Counted from the first letter of the stretch, positions 1 through 6,571 are shown. The stretch: 23,504 bases of DNA from Acidisphaera sp035272265 (GCA_035272265.1 DATEQV010000430.1:1-23504), one strand, 5' to 3'. A program made the numbers and translations. The notes: generated by a model from the sequence alone, not told the origin.

Positions 1-120
1 TGGCTCAATCGCTGTCGGCGGCTGGCGAAAGATTGGGAGAACCTTAACCGCAACGCGCTCGCCTTCCTCAAGCTCGCGTCCATCCGCCTCATGCTACGAA
101 AGCTCTGCAATCCCTGCTAA
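1..120 (+). CDS. IS5-type transposase, C-terminal end (partial at window start)
   Basis: Frame 1 is open from the first base and ends at TAA 118-120, giving 39 residues that begin WLNRCRRLAKDWENLNRNA and end in RLMLRKLCNP-C. The RRLAKDWE...A.AFL.LA.I.LMLR.L pattern is the usual C-terminus of IS5-family (DDE) transposases, as I remember the family. The catalytic D, D and most of E lie off the window, so activity cannot be judged. The gene ends about 18 bases before what looks like the right end of the IS. The call rests on the short C-terminal signature only, but that signature is characteristic. Confidence 0.8.
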   Translation, partial: WLNRCRRLAKDWENLNRNALAFLKLASIRLMLRKLCNPC

Positions 121-138
121 AGTCTCCGGACAGACTCT
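1..138 (+). mobile_element. Right end of an IS5-family insertion sequence
   Basis: The transposase stop at 120 is followed at 121-138 by AGTCTCCGGACAGACTCT, a short sequence with internal symmetry (AGTCT...AGACT) where the right terminal inverted repeat should lie. The next bases (taag) could be part of a TAA or CTAA-type target duplication. The left end is outside the window, so neither the inverted repeat nor the target duplication can be confirmed. The boundary is approximate. Confidence 0.5.
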
Positions 139-306
139 AAGCGTCGTCGCCTCGGCGTGCAGAGCCGCAATCTGCTTACTGAGTCGGTGTAAGTAGCCTA
201 CCGTAACAAAACCAAGACCTACTGCTACCCCGACAACGATAGCTGCGCCCGTATCCACCGCGGCGTCCTCCGTCTCGGCTCTAGGCCACTTGTAGAGCGA
301 CGACAT
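94..306 (-). CDS. Small putative membrane protein, probably truncated by the IS
   Basis: A 70-residue ORF begins at ATG 306-304 inside the last codons of the integrase gene (26-base overlap, same strand). It has one hydrophobic segment at about residues 18-40 (TGAAIVVGVAVGLGFVTVGY), then an amphipathic stretch (LHRLSKQIAALHAEATTLR) that could form a short coiled coil. From about residue 56 onward the codons come from the putative IS end, and the stop lies opposite the transposase gene, so the natural C-terminus has probably been replaced. No strong ribosome binding site is visible. I do not recognise the family; it could also be a chance ORF. Confidence 0.35.
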   Translation of the reverse strand: MSSLYKWPRAETEDAAVDTGAAIVVGVAVGLGFVTVGYLHRLSKQIAALHAEATTLRVCPETLAGIAELS

Positions 307-1519
307 TACCCGTCGGCTGACAGTAGGCTGCGGCGCAGAAACAGGCCCAGTCGGCCATCAGCCGTGCACGCTTCTCGATCAGATCACCGCGCCGGTAGGC
401 CGCTTCGACCTTGTCGGACAGAGTGTGCGCGAGCGCGGCCTCGGCGACTTCGCGAGGGTAGCCGGTGCTTTCAGCCGCCCAGTCCCGGAAGGTGCTGCGG
501 AAGCCGTGCACGGTGAGATCGTCGCGATTCATGCGCCGCAGCACCGCCGTCAGCGTCATGTCGGAAAGCGGCGTGGGGCGGGTCCGAATCGGACTAGGGA
601 ATACGAAAGCATCCGCCGCAGGCTCGCCCAGCCGTACCGCCCCCAGCACGTCCAGCGCGGAATCGGACAACGGCACCCGATGCTCACGGCCAGCCTTCAT
701 TCGTTCGGCGGGCACCGTCCACGTCCGGGTCTGCCAATCGACCTCGCCCCAGCGCATGCCCCGGACCTCGCCCGAGCGGGCGGCGGTCAGGATGGCAAAC
801 TCCAAGGCGCAGGCAGCGACGCCGTCACGGGTCCGAAGGTCGGCCATGAAGCCGCCGACCTCGCGCCAGGGCAGCGCGGGATGATGCTGCACGCGGGCGA
901 CCTTGGCGCGGGCGGGAAGCAGGTTCGCCAGATGGCCGCGCCAACGGGCCGGGTTCTCTCCGTCGCGCCAGCCGCGCGATTTCGCGTAGTCAAGCACCGC
1001 CTCGATTCGCCCGCGCAGCCGCGTCGCCGTTTCCGGCACGCGGCGCCAAAGCGGCTCCAATACGGACATGACGGCGCCGGTATCGACCCTCGCGACCGGC
1101 AGCTTCCCGAGCTTGGGCGAGGCGTGCGTCTTGAGCGTCGCCTCCCACTGCGCCGCGTGCTTGTCGTTCCGCCAGCTCGCCCGGTGCGCGGCGATGTAGA
1201 GTGCGGCGACGTCATCGAACGTATGCGCTGCGCCCGCCTCTGCGGCGCGTTGGGCGGCCCGATGCGCGATCGGGTCCACATCATTGCGCAGCAGCTTGCG
1301 GGCGGCCGTAGCAGCTTCCCTGGCCTCTGCAAGCGCCACGTCGCGCACGTTGCCCAAGCCCATCTCGCGCGACTTGCCTGCATAGACGTAGCGGAGCGTC
1401 CACTTGGCCGCGCCCCGGCCAGTGACGAAGAGGTAGAGATTGCCGCCGTCCGCGTGCCGGGCCTGCTTGCCCTTCGCGACCTTGCTCCGGACTTCCGTCG
1501 CCGTGAGCTTGCCCGCCAC
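281..1519 (-). CDS. int: P4-type site-specific tyrosine recombinase (integrase)
   Basis: This is a 412-residue tyrosine recombinase of the P4-integrase type. An N-terminal DUF4102-like domain (KLTATEVRSKV...GGNLYLFVTGRGAAKWTLRY...LGNVRDVALAEAR) is followed by a core-binding domain and the catalytic domain. Catalytic residues are visible: R248 (TAARSGEVRG), probably K275, H338 and R341 (VHGFR), H365 (ALAHTL) and Y375 (EAAYRRGD). The open frame extends to TTG 1576, but I chose GTG 1519-1517 because GGAGG lies five bases upstream and KLTATEV is where family members usually begin. The 5' end faces the tRNA-like att candidate at 1671. It probably catalyses integration and excision of the island lying to the left. 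The gene looks intact. Confidence 0.92.
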   Translation of the reverse strand: MAGKLTATEVRSKVAKGKQARHADGGNLYLFVTGRGAAKWTLRYVYAGKSREMGLGNVRDVALAEAREAATAARKLLRNDVDPIAHRAAQRAAEAGAAHTFDDVAALYIAAHRASWRNDKHAAQWEATLKTHASPKLGKLPVARVDTGAVMSVLEPLWRRVPETATRLRGRIEAVLDYAKSRGWRDGENPARWRGHLANLLPARAKVARVQHHPALPWREVGGFMADLRTRDGVAACALEFAILTAARSGEVRGMRWGEVDWQTRTWTVPAERMKAGREHRVPLSDSALDVLGAVRLGEPAADAFVFPSPIRTRPTPLSDMTLTAVLRRMNRDDLTVHGFRSTFRDWAAESTGYPREVAEAALAHTLSDKVEAAYRRGDLIEKRARLMADWACFCAAAYCQPTGNVVALQVA

Positions 1520-1530
1520 CGCCGCCTCCC

Positions 1531-1564
1531 GGTCCACAATCCAGTCCACAATACGTTGTGGACT
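1531..1564. promoter_or_regulatory. Clustered GTCCACAA motifs at the integrase 5' end
   Basis: GTCCACAA occurs at 1532-1539 and again at 1544-1551, and its inverse TTGTGGAC at 1556-1563. The last two form a perfect 9-bp inverted repeat (AGTCCACAA, TACG, TTGTGGACT; 1543-1564). With the GTG start at 1519 the cluster lies 12 to 45 bases upstream of the integrase gene, where a promoter and operator would sit. Binding by an excisionase-type regulator or by the integrase itself is inference; a recombinase arm site is the alternative. Confidence 0.45.
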
Positions 1565-1670
1565 AGCTGGGAACAAGCGGAAACACGGGGAAACGTCCGA
1601 CGCGACAACTGCCGCTGTTTTCAGGGCTAAGTGAGACAGATGGGAGCGGCCGAGAACAAGGCTTCGACGG

Positions 1671-1685
1671 ACACTCCCTCCGCCA
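1671..1685 (+). repeat. Putative att core, tRNA-Ser 3'-end-like, copy 1
   Basis: ACACTCCCTCCGCCA is identical to 2332-2346. The sequence resembles the acceptor 3' strand plus G-CCA of an alphaproteobacterial tRNA-Ser. No T-arm or other tRNA part is present in the correct position, so it is not a tRNA gene. P4-type integrases commonly use tRNA 3' ends as attachment sites, and the integrase start faces this copy. The intact tRNA would be expected at the far end of the island, left of the window. Confidence 0.45.
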
Positions 1686-1690
1686 TCCCC

Positions 1691-1750
1691 CTGCCATGCC
1701 CGCCCGCCGTCGGATCGGAAATCGAGGCGATGGCCCGGTTGGTTTCCTGA
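1691..1750 (+). pseudogene. Truncated second copy of the C-terminal part of the 111-aa secreted protein
   Basis: Bases 1692-1726 match 2125-2159 at 33 of 35 positions. In frame they read LPCPPAVGSEIEAMARLVS and then stop at TGA 1748-1750. The corresponding part of the downstream gene reads VPCPPAIGSETETKQG. The similarity starts six bases after the tRNA-like repeat and is lost after about 12 codons. It looks like the remnant of a second, related island cargo gene or of a local duplication. Confidence 0.55.
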
Positions 1751-1880
1751 AACGTGAGAGGCAACACGTCACGCTCCCGTCACGTCACGCACCCGTTGAG
1801 GCAGGTCAATGCGACGGCGGCCCAATCGGCTACAAAGCGATCGTTAAACCGTTTCATTGATCGTAGAGGAATTATTCCCT

Positions 1881-2216
1881 ATGAATGCCATCCTTCAGAA
1901 GACGCCGCGGATAATCGCCATTGGGCTGAGCGGCGCGCTTGCGGTAGGGGTCGCTGCCCTGGCCGCGCCTCCGACATCAACGCCGACTGCGCCGCAGCCC
2001 GCTGCCGGAGCGACGATGCCGCAAATGCCGCTGCATTTGCCAGCGCAGCCTACGAGCCCCGAGTCCGCCTGCGGAAACGAAAGGCCCACCAACACGCCGA
2101 CCGGCGGCCTTCCGGTCCAGCCTGTGCCATGCCCGCCCGCCATCGGATCGGAAACCGAGACGAAGCAGGGACCAAGTGGCACGTTCAGGGAGGCTCCCAG
2201 CGACGTGCCGAAGTAG
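1881..2216 (+). CDS. Small secreted proline-rich protein of unknown function
   Basis: A 111-residue protein beginning MNAILQKTPRIIAIGLSGALAVG. The first 30 residues form a typical signal peptide: basic n-region (K7, R10), hydrophobic core, and a likely cleavage after ALA-A near residue 29. The mature part is low complexity, rich in Pro, Thr and Gln, with two cysteines (in ESACGNE and VPCPPA). I chose ATG 1881 because AGAGGA lies ten bases upstream and the signal peptide then starts correctly; an in-frame TTG exists at 1857. I do not recognise a family. The mature sequence is probably disordered and extracytoplasmic. It lies between two tRNA-like repeats, so it may be island cargo. Confidence 0.6.
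   Translation: MNAILQKTPRIIAIGLSGALAVGVAALAAPPTSTPTAPQPAAGATMPQMPLHLPAQPTSPESACGNERPTNTPTGGLPVQPVPCPPAIGSETETKQGPSGTFREAPSDVPK
2125..2159 (+). repeat. 35-bp near-repeat, partner of 1692-1726
   Basis: This part of the small secreted-protein gene is the second copy of the 33/35 match described at 1691-1750. The two differences are transitions (A/G and C/T). Confidence 0.6.
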
Positions 2217-2331
2217 AGATCAGCATCGGCGCGCCTCGCTATTGCGCACCGTATCGCGCGCGCGCGACGGCGATGCTGGTACTTGCGCCGCCGCCGTCCG
2301 CCGCCATTCGGACGACTGAGAGGGGGATAGA

Positions 2332-2346
2332 ACACTCCCTCCGCCA
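2332..2346 (+). repeat. Putative att core, tRNA-Ser 3'-end-like, copy 2
   Basis: This sequence is identical over 15 bases to 1671-1685. The two copies bracket a 646-bp segment that carries the small secreted-protein gene. To the right, coding remnants look chromosomal (ribokinase, oxidase), so this copy may mark the outer edge of the island, with copy 1 a nested or earlier integration boundary. Flanking bases do not extend the match. Confidence 0.4.
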
Positions 2347-2442
2347 GCGCAGGTGGTCTCGAGGGGCCCTTGGCGGAGCTGATTTCCCCGGCTCACGTAG
2401 GTCGAGGGGCAGGCGTGTCGCGCTCGGCGGCGGCACGCGTTC

Positions 2443-3141
2443 TCAGTCCGGTACCTCGCTCTGACGGTCGGTCGGTTGATGAGCGTGCCGCAGCGCCGCG
2501 TCGATTTGCGATGCTCGCGGCAGACTGCCGCGAGCTCCCACCTCGGTGGCCGACAGCGCCGCGGCGACCGCGGCGCGGCGTATGGCCGTCGCCAGCCCGA
2601 CGCCTCGATCCAACGCCGCCGCCAGCACGCCGACGAAGCAGTCGCCGGCCACCGTCGTGTCGCGCATACCCACCGGGATGGCAGGCATGTGCCGCCAGCC
2701 CGCGTCGCTCGTCGCCTCCGCCCCCTGCGCGCCCATCATCCGCACCGTCGGCACGCCGAGCGCGGCATGGATCGAGGCCGGGTTGTTCCCGGTCGCCAGC
2801 CGCTCCCCCAGCCACGCGATCTCCTCGCTGTCGCCGATCAGCAGATCGGCGTCACGCTGATCGCGAACCGGCCCGTCGCGGCGTCGCAGTGCACGATGGC
2901 GCGCACGTCCACTCCGGCCTCGGCCACACCGGCCAGCGCCAGATCGACGAGCGCATCGCGCCCGACCGCGCCGACGATAGCCACGCGGGCGCCGTCCTGC
3001 GCCGCCGCCACCACCTGGTTGACGCCCTTCCTGCCCGGAGAAACCCGGCCGCCGTCGCTCCAGATCGTGTCGCCGGTTGCCGGCACCCACGCGACGAGGA
3101 AGACGAAACTCCACGTTGATCGCGCCGAAGACGGTCAGCAT
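2443..3141 (-). pseudogene. rbsK: Ribokinase (PfkB family), frameshifted and internally deleted
   Basis: The gene starts at ATG 3141-3139 with MLTVFGAINVEF, the ribokinase N-terminus. One extra base at about 3105 shifts the frame; past it the sequence resumes as VFLVAWVPATGDTIWSDGG and then the expected Gly-rich, NQ-containing substrate segment (GRKGVNQVVAAAQDGARVAIVGAVGRD). After GRFAISV (about 2845) the sequence jumps to ADLLIGDSEEIAWLGERLATG, so about 80-90 codons from the middle are missing. The C-terminal part retains the ATP-binding and catalytic region as DTTVAGDCFVGVLAAALDRG, with V where most ribokinases have G or A. With a frameshift plus an internal deletion it cannot make a normal enzyme. 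Confidence 0.8.
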
Positions 3142-3151
3142 GGGCGGGCCT

Positions 3152-3211
3152 TGCATGATCTGGCTGCTGTTGTTCCCGATGATCTATCTCGCCGGCGGGG
3201 TGGGCCGATGA
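3152..3211 (+). pseudogene. 3' remnant of a cytochrome c oxidase subunit III-like gene
   Basis: The last codons read CMIWLLLFPMIYLAGGVGR and stop at TGA 3209-3211. Subunit III proteins of caa3/aa3 oxidases commonly end in a helix of the form VD-hydrophobic-WLxLFPLxYL, which this matches from M3155 on. Upstream of about 3152 the similarity stops and the sequence becomes the head of the ribokinase pseudogene on the other strand. The stop overlaps the next start (ATGA), as expected for adjacent oxidase subunit genes. An 18-residue match is short, so the assignment is tentative. Confidence 0.45.
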
Positions 3212-3492
3212 GTCTGCCGTCCGTCCTGGTGGTGTGGCTGGTTCTGCTCGGTCGCGTCGGGCTGGAGTTCGTGCTCGGCAGCCGTGCCGCGCCGATGATC
3301 GGCGCCGGCCTCGCGATCCTGGTGGCGCTGACCTTCATGCGCCTTGTCCGCACACCGGGACTGCCCGCCGCCTTCGCGCTGGCGGCGGTGTTCTGGCTGG
3401 CCGTGCTGCTCGGACTCGGCAGCCTCGATCCCGCCACGCGGCACGACGTGCCCGCGCCTTCGCGCACCGAGACGTCGCACGGCAACGCTTGA
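3208..3492 (+). CDS. Cytochrome c oxidase subunit IV-like small membrane protein
   Basis: A 94-residue protein with three predicted membrane helices (about residues 4-22, 27-45 and 52-72) and a short polar C-terminal tail. The pattern ALTFMRLVRT...FALAAVFWLAVLLGLGSLDPATRHDVP resembles prokaryotic caa3-type oxidase subunit IV (COX4_pro): FMxLR after helix 2, F(F/W)L in helix 3, and a D-x-x-TR motif near the end. Its ATG overlaps the stop of the subunit III-like remnant, so it would have been translationally coupled to it. Catalytic subunits are absent here, making this an orphan with uncertain function and possibly no promoter. It is separated by 15 bases from the convergent kinase gene. Confidence 0.55.
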   Translation: MSLPSVLVVWLVLLGRVGLEFVLGSRAAPMIGAGLAILVALTFMRLVRTPGLPAAFALAAVFWLAVLLGLGSLDPATRHDVPAPSRTETSHGNA

Positions 3493-3507
3493 GACGGGCC
3501 GCGGGAC

Positions 3508-4467
3508 TCAGGCCAGCGTAGCCGGCAGTTCCTCCTCGGTGAACGGTCCGTCCATGACGCGGCGATAGAGCGCCTCGACCTCGTCTCGCGTCACGTGGGC
3601 GGTGCCGAAGTGGCTCACGGCAACCGCGCCGGTCGCCATCGCCAGCGCCAGCACCTCGCGCCGCGAGAGCCCGCGCGTGAGCCCGTAGACCAGCCCGGCG
3701 AGGAAGCTGTCGCCGGCGCCGACGGCGCCGTTCACGACGACGGGGATGGCCGGCATCCGGTCGATCCCCTCCCTCGTGGCGAGCATCGCGCCTTCGCGTC
3801 CCAGGCTGACGGCGATCATCTCCGCGGCGCCGCCGGCGAGCAGCGCTGCGACCGCCTCGTCCTGCGCCGCCGGGTTCGGCAGCTCTTCGCCCGCCAGGTA
3901 CTCAAGTTCCGACTGGCTCAGTTTCAGCAACTCGACGCCGCATCCCAATGCCGCACGCAGGCCCGCGCGCGACGTGTCCAGCGCGAATCGCACCCCGCGC
4001 GCGTGAACGATCCTGGCCGCGCGCGCATAGAAGTCGTCCGGCACGCCCGGCGGCAGGCTGCCGCTCGCAACCAGCCAGTCCGCCTCGACGCGGCTGAGGG
4101 CGTCGAGCTGCGTCAGCCATTCCTCCGGACCGACCGCAGGGCCGGTGGGAACGAAGCGGTATTCGAGCTCGCTCTCGTCCTCACGCACGTTGATGACGAT
4201 GCGGGTGTCTTCGCCGATCCGGATGCCCCGCCAGGGAACGTCCGCGGCGTCGAGCAGGTGCTCGATCATGCGGCCCGTCACACCGCCGGTCATCACCAGC
4301 GCCATGACGTCCTCGCCGAGGCTGCGCAGCACCCGTGCGACGTTGATCCCGCCGCCGCCCGCGTCGATCCGCTCGATGTTGGTGCGGATCTTGTGGTACG
4401 GGCGCACGACATGGGTGCTGCACGCCAGGTCGACGGCAGGGTTCACCGTCAGCGTCACAACGGTCAT
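3508..4467 (-). CDS. pfkB: PfkB-type phosphofructokinase / 1-phosphofructokinase family kinase
   Basis: A 319-residue PfkB-family sugar-phosphate kinase of normal length. Near the N-terminus GGGGINVAR (residues 37-45) is the substrate-binding signature, and its spacing (TLTVNPAVD...GGGGINVARVL...TGGVTG) fits the PfkB/FruK/LacC branch rather than ribokinase. Further on come SGSLPPGV (135-142), SLGREGA (221-227) and the ATP/anion-hole motif GAVGAGDSFLAG with likely catalytic base D253. Expected reaction: ATP-dependent phosphorylation of fructose 6-phosphate, or of another sugar phosphate (fructose 1-phosphate, tagatose 6-phosphate), in the cytoplasm. No PTS genes are nearby, which favours the fructose 6-phosphate kinase reading. 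The start is ATG 4467-4465 with only a weak ribosome binding site. Confidence 0.85.
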   Translation of the reverse strand: MTVVTLTVNPAVDLACSTHVVRPYHKIRTNIERIDAGGGGINVARVLRSLGEDVMALVMTGGVTGRMIEHLLDAADVPWRGIRIGEDTRIVINVREDESELEYRFVPTGPAVGPEEWLTQLDALSRVEADWLVASGSLPPGVPDDFYARAARIVHARGVRFALDTSRAGLRAALGCGVELLKLSQSELEYLAGEELPNPAAQDEAVAALLAGGAAEMIAVSLGREGAMLATREGIDRMPAIPVVVNGAVGAGDSFLAGLVYGLTRGLSRREVLALAMATGAVAVSHFGTAHVTRDEVEALYRRVMDGPFTEEELPATLA

Positions 4468-4522
4468 GTCACCGTCCCGTAAAGATCGACCATCGGCACA
4501 AACCCGAACGCTTCAGCGGGAC

Positions 4523-4550
4523 CGGATAGGGCCCGCCCTGGCGCAGTCAA
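4523..4550 (-). promoter_or_regulatory. Possible sigma-70 promoter for the PfkB-type kinase gene
   Basis: On the minus strand TTGACT (4550-4545) and TATCCG (4528-4523) are separated by 16 bases and lie 56 bases upstream of the kinase start. The -35 is good and the -10 is poor (three of six consensus bases). High-GC genomes often have weak -10 boxes, so this is a guess from spacing and position. Confidence 0.25.
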
Positions 4551-4610
4551 GCATTGACATGGCGCAAGCACGTCCCCCGCGGAGGACTCGGCGGCCGAAG
4601 CCACAGACGA

Positions 4611-5717
4611 TCAGGGAACGGCGGTGACCAGGAGGAAAACCGCGAAGATCACCAGATGAACGATGCCCTGCAGGACGGTGGTGCGGCCGGTGCCCAGAGT
4701 AAGCGTGCTCATGAACAGCGTCAGCAGCAGCAGCACCACGTTCGCCTGCGACAGTCCCAAGGCCAGATTCTGGCCGGTGACCAGAGACGCGACCGCCACG
4801 GTGGGAATGGTCAGGCCGATGCTGGCGATCGCCGAGCCGAGTGCGAGGTTCAGGCTGTTCTGCAGCCGGTTGACCAGTGCCGCGCGCACCGAGGCGATGC
4901 CCTCAGGCAGCAACACAAGGGCGGCGATCACCACGCCGAGCACGGCGTGCGGAAGTCCCGCGCCGTCGATCGCGCGCTCGAGCGGAGACGACAGCAGCTT
5001 TGCGAGCAGGACCACCGCCGTGAGCGACACCAGCAGCAGCACGACGCTCGCCAACGCCACACGGGCGGGCGGTTTGACCGGCTCAACGTCCGGCGAGTCG
5101 TCATCTCCAGTGCGAACGTCCAGGAAGTAGTCCCGGTGGCGGACCGTCTGGACGAACACGAAACCGGCATACAGCACCAGCGAGACGGCGCCGACCGTGA
5201 TGAGCTGGAACGGCGAATAGTACGGGCCCGGCGCGGCCGTCGTGTAGTTCGGCAGCACCATCGCGAGCACCGCCAGCGGCCCGAGCACGGTCAGGGCCGC
5301 GGACGCGCCGTGCAGCTGGAAGCTCTGCACGCGGTACTGGCTCGCGCCGAGCACGAGGCATAAGCCGACGATGGCGTTGAGCACGATCATCACGGCCGAG
5401 AAGACGGTGTCGCGGGCCACCGCGTCGCTGCCGGGGCCGCCCGCCAGCTGGATCGAGACGATCAGCGCCACCTCGATCACCGTGACCGAGACGGCCAGCA
5501 GGATGGAGCCGAACGGCTCGCCGAGCCGCAGCGCCAGCACCTCGGCGTGATGCACGGCGGCGAACACCGACCCGCCGAGCAGGAAGGCCGACGGCACCTG
5601 CACGAGGAGGGTGTCGGCCGCGACGACATGGCCGAGCTTCAGGCCCAGCAGCAGGCTCGCGAGGACGGGCACGAGCCAAGTCCATGTAGGGACCGTATCG
5701 TGTTGATGGCTGGACAT
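4611..5717 (-). CDS. chaA: ChaA-type Ca2+(Na+)/H+ antiporter
   Basis: A 368-residue inner-membrane protein, close to the length of E. coli ChaA. It has about eleven hydrophobic segments in two halves around a hydrophilic loop (residues about 198-220, DVRTGDDDSPDVEPVKPP). Both CaCA-family repeat motifs are present with their acidic residues: GEPFGSILLAVSVTVIEVAL near residues 66-85, and LPEGIASVRAALVNRLQNS...GSAIASIGLTIPTVA around residues 265-305. The expected role is exchange of cytoplasmic Ca2+, Na+ or K+ for protons, giving ion and alkaline-pH tolerance. The start is ATG 5717-5715 with no clear Shine-Dalgarno sequence. It stands alone between the kinase gene and the lipid locus. Confidence 0.9.
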   Translation of the reverse strand: MSSHQHDTVPTWTWLVPVLASLLLGLKLGHVVAADTLLVQVPSAFLLGGSVFAAVHHAEVLALRLGEPFGSILLAVSVTVIEVALIVSIQLAGGPGSDAVARDTVFSAVMIVLNAIVGLCLVLGASQYRVQSFQLHGASAALTVLGPLAVLAMVLPNYTTAAPGPYYSPFQLITVGAVSLVLYAGFVFVQTVRHRDYFLDVRTGDDDSPDVEPVKPPARVALASVVLLLVSLTAVVLLAKLLSSPLERAIDGAGLPHAVLGVVIAALVLLPEGIASVRAALVNRLQNSLNLALGSAIASIGLTIPTVAVASLVTGQNLALGLSQANVVLLLLTLFMSTLTLGTGRTTVLQGIVHLVIFAVFLLVTAVP

Positions 5718-5812
5718 GGGCGGGGGCCGTGGCGAGGTGCGTACGGCGCCTTACCGCACAGTCGGCGGACGGGCGCAATCGGCAAAGCCGGCGGCCGGCC
5801 TGCACGCCCGGC

Positions 5813-6571
5813 CTAGGCGCCCTCGCGCGGGGGATTCCAGGACAGCCAGGAATTGTCACCGGCGAACAGCGCCTCGCTCATGCGCGTCTCGCGCGTGACG
5901 ACGAGCTCGAGGAAGGTGTCGAGGTCGTCGATCCCCCGGATGCCGGCATAGCCGCGCTCCAGCAGATCCTGCAGGTCGCCGTAGCCCGCCATCCGCGCCG
6001 GGCGGTGCATCAACTTCAGCGCCGCGCCGATGAACGGCTTGCGCACCAGCCGCTCCAGCGCGTGGCCGAGATGCTCGATCAGCTGGATCTGCCGCTCCCG
6101 CTGCTCTCGCTGATCCACTTCGCGGTAGGCGTCGCCATACGCCGCGTCGTCGAGCGGCGGCGCGTCGGGCCCGAGCCGGGCGCCCAGCACCTGCACCATC
6201 GCCATGTCCAGCGTCTCGGAGATGGCATCCAGCTCGATCGCGTCGGCCACCGTCTCCAGGCCGGCCGTCGGCAGGGTGGCGATGACCAGGGGGGCGGCGT
6301 CCTCCACCTGATCGTCGCGGTGGGCGGGATCCTCGACGGTATAGAGGTCGGAGATGAAGAACGCGGCGGCGCGGCCGAAATGCGGGCTGGCCAGCAGGTC
6401 CGCGTGGGTGCGCGCGAGGCGATCGACCTGCCAAGCGCGCAGTTTTCGCCGCGCCGTGGCGGCCACCGGGTCCGTGCGTGCCGCGGCGCGCAGGACAGGC
6501 CCGCGGGCCAGCTGCTCGCGCAGCCGTTCAACCACCATCGCGCGGCTCAGCTCCTTGGTCCGCTTGCTCAC
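5813..6571 (-). CDS. Conserved-looking protein of unknown function with FFISDLY motif, beside wax synthase
   Basis: A 252-residue soluble, mostly alpha-helical protein rich in Arg, Asp, Glu and Leu, without signal peptide or membrane segment. A distinctive stretch AAAFFISDLYTVEDPAHRDDQVEDA (about residues 68-92) places an aromatic FFISDLY motif before an acidic region; later parts (ELDAISETLDMAMV, YREVDQREQRERQIQLIEHLGHALERL) look like amphipathic helices. The start is GTG 6571-6569, supported by GGGGAG upstream. It is divergent from the wax ester synthase gene with 120 bases between starts, so the two probably share a regulatory region. I recall similar FF-x-x-x-LY proteins of unknown function near lipid genes but cannot confirm a family. 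A role in neutral-lipid metabolism is inferred from position only. Confidence 0.7.
   Translation of the reverse strand: MSKRTKELSRAMVVERLREQLARGPVLRAAARTDPVAATARRKLRAWQVDRLARTHADLLASPHFGRAAAFFISDLYTVEDPAHRDDQVEDAAPLVIATLPTAGLETVADAIELDAISETLDMAMVQVLGARLGPDAPPLDDAAYGDAYREVDQREQRERQIQLIEHLGHALERLVRKPFIGAALKLMHRPARMAGYGDLQDLLERGYAGIRGIDDLDTFLELVVTRETRMSEALFAGDNSWLSWNPPREGA

Larger units (their letters stand above)
1565..1880. other. Non-coding stretch between integrase and the small secreted-protein gene
   Basis: No convincing complete gene is seen here. The stretch holds the first 15-bp tRNA-like repeat (1671-1685), a truncated copy of the tail of the downstream small gene (1691-1750), three GTCACG hexamers (1768-1789), and just before the downstream gene a purine-rich ribosome binding site (AGAGGA, 1865-1870). 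Any integrase promoter should lie at its left side, on the minus strand. Confidence 0.5.

Noticed and set aside
425..1630. A 401-codon plus-strand frame opposite the integrase
   Set aside because: The integrase on the other strand has all catalytic residues; this frame has no recognisable protein.
1671..1685. A tRNA-Ser gene ending here or at 2346
   Set aside because: No T-arm, anticodon arm or 5' acceptor strand can be placed upstream of either copy; only the last 15 bases resemble a tRNA.
1768..1789. Three GTCACG hexamers in the non-coding stretch after the integrase
   Set aside because: They are too short and irregularly spaced (6 and 0 bases, overlapping by one) to call a regulatory array; chance is likely at this base composition.
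1881..2216. Lipoprotein reading of the small secreted protein
   Set aside because: No cysteine follows the hydrophobic core, so there is no lipobox; an ordinary signal peptide fits better.
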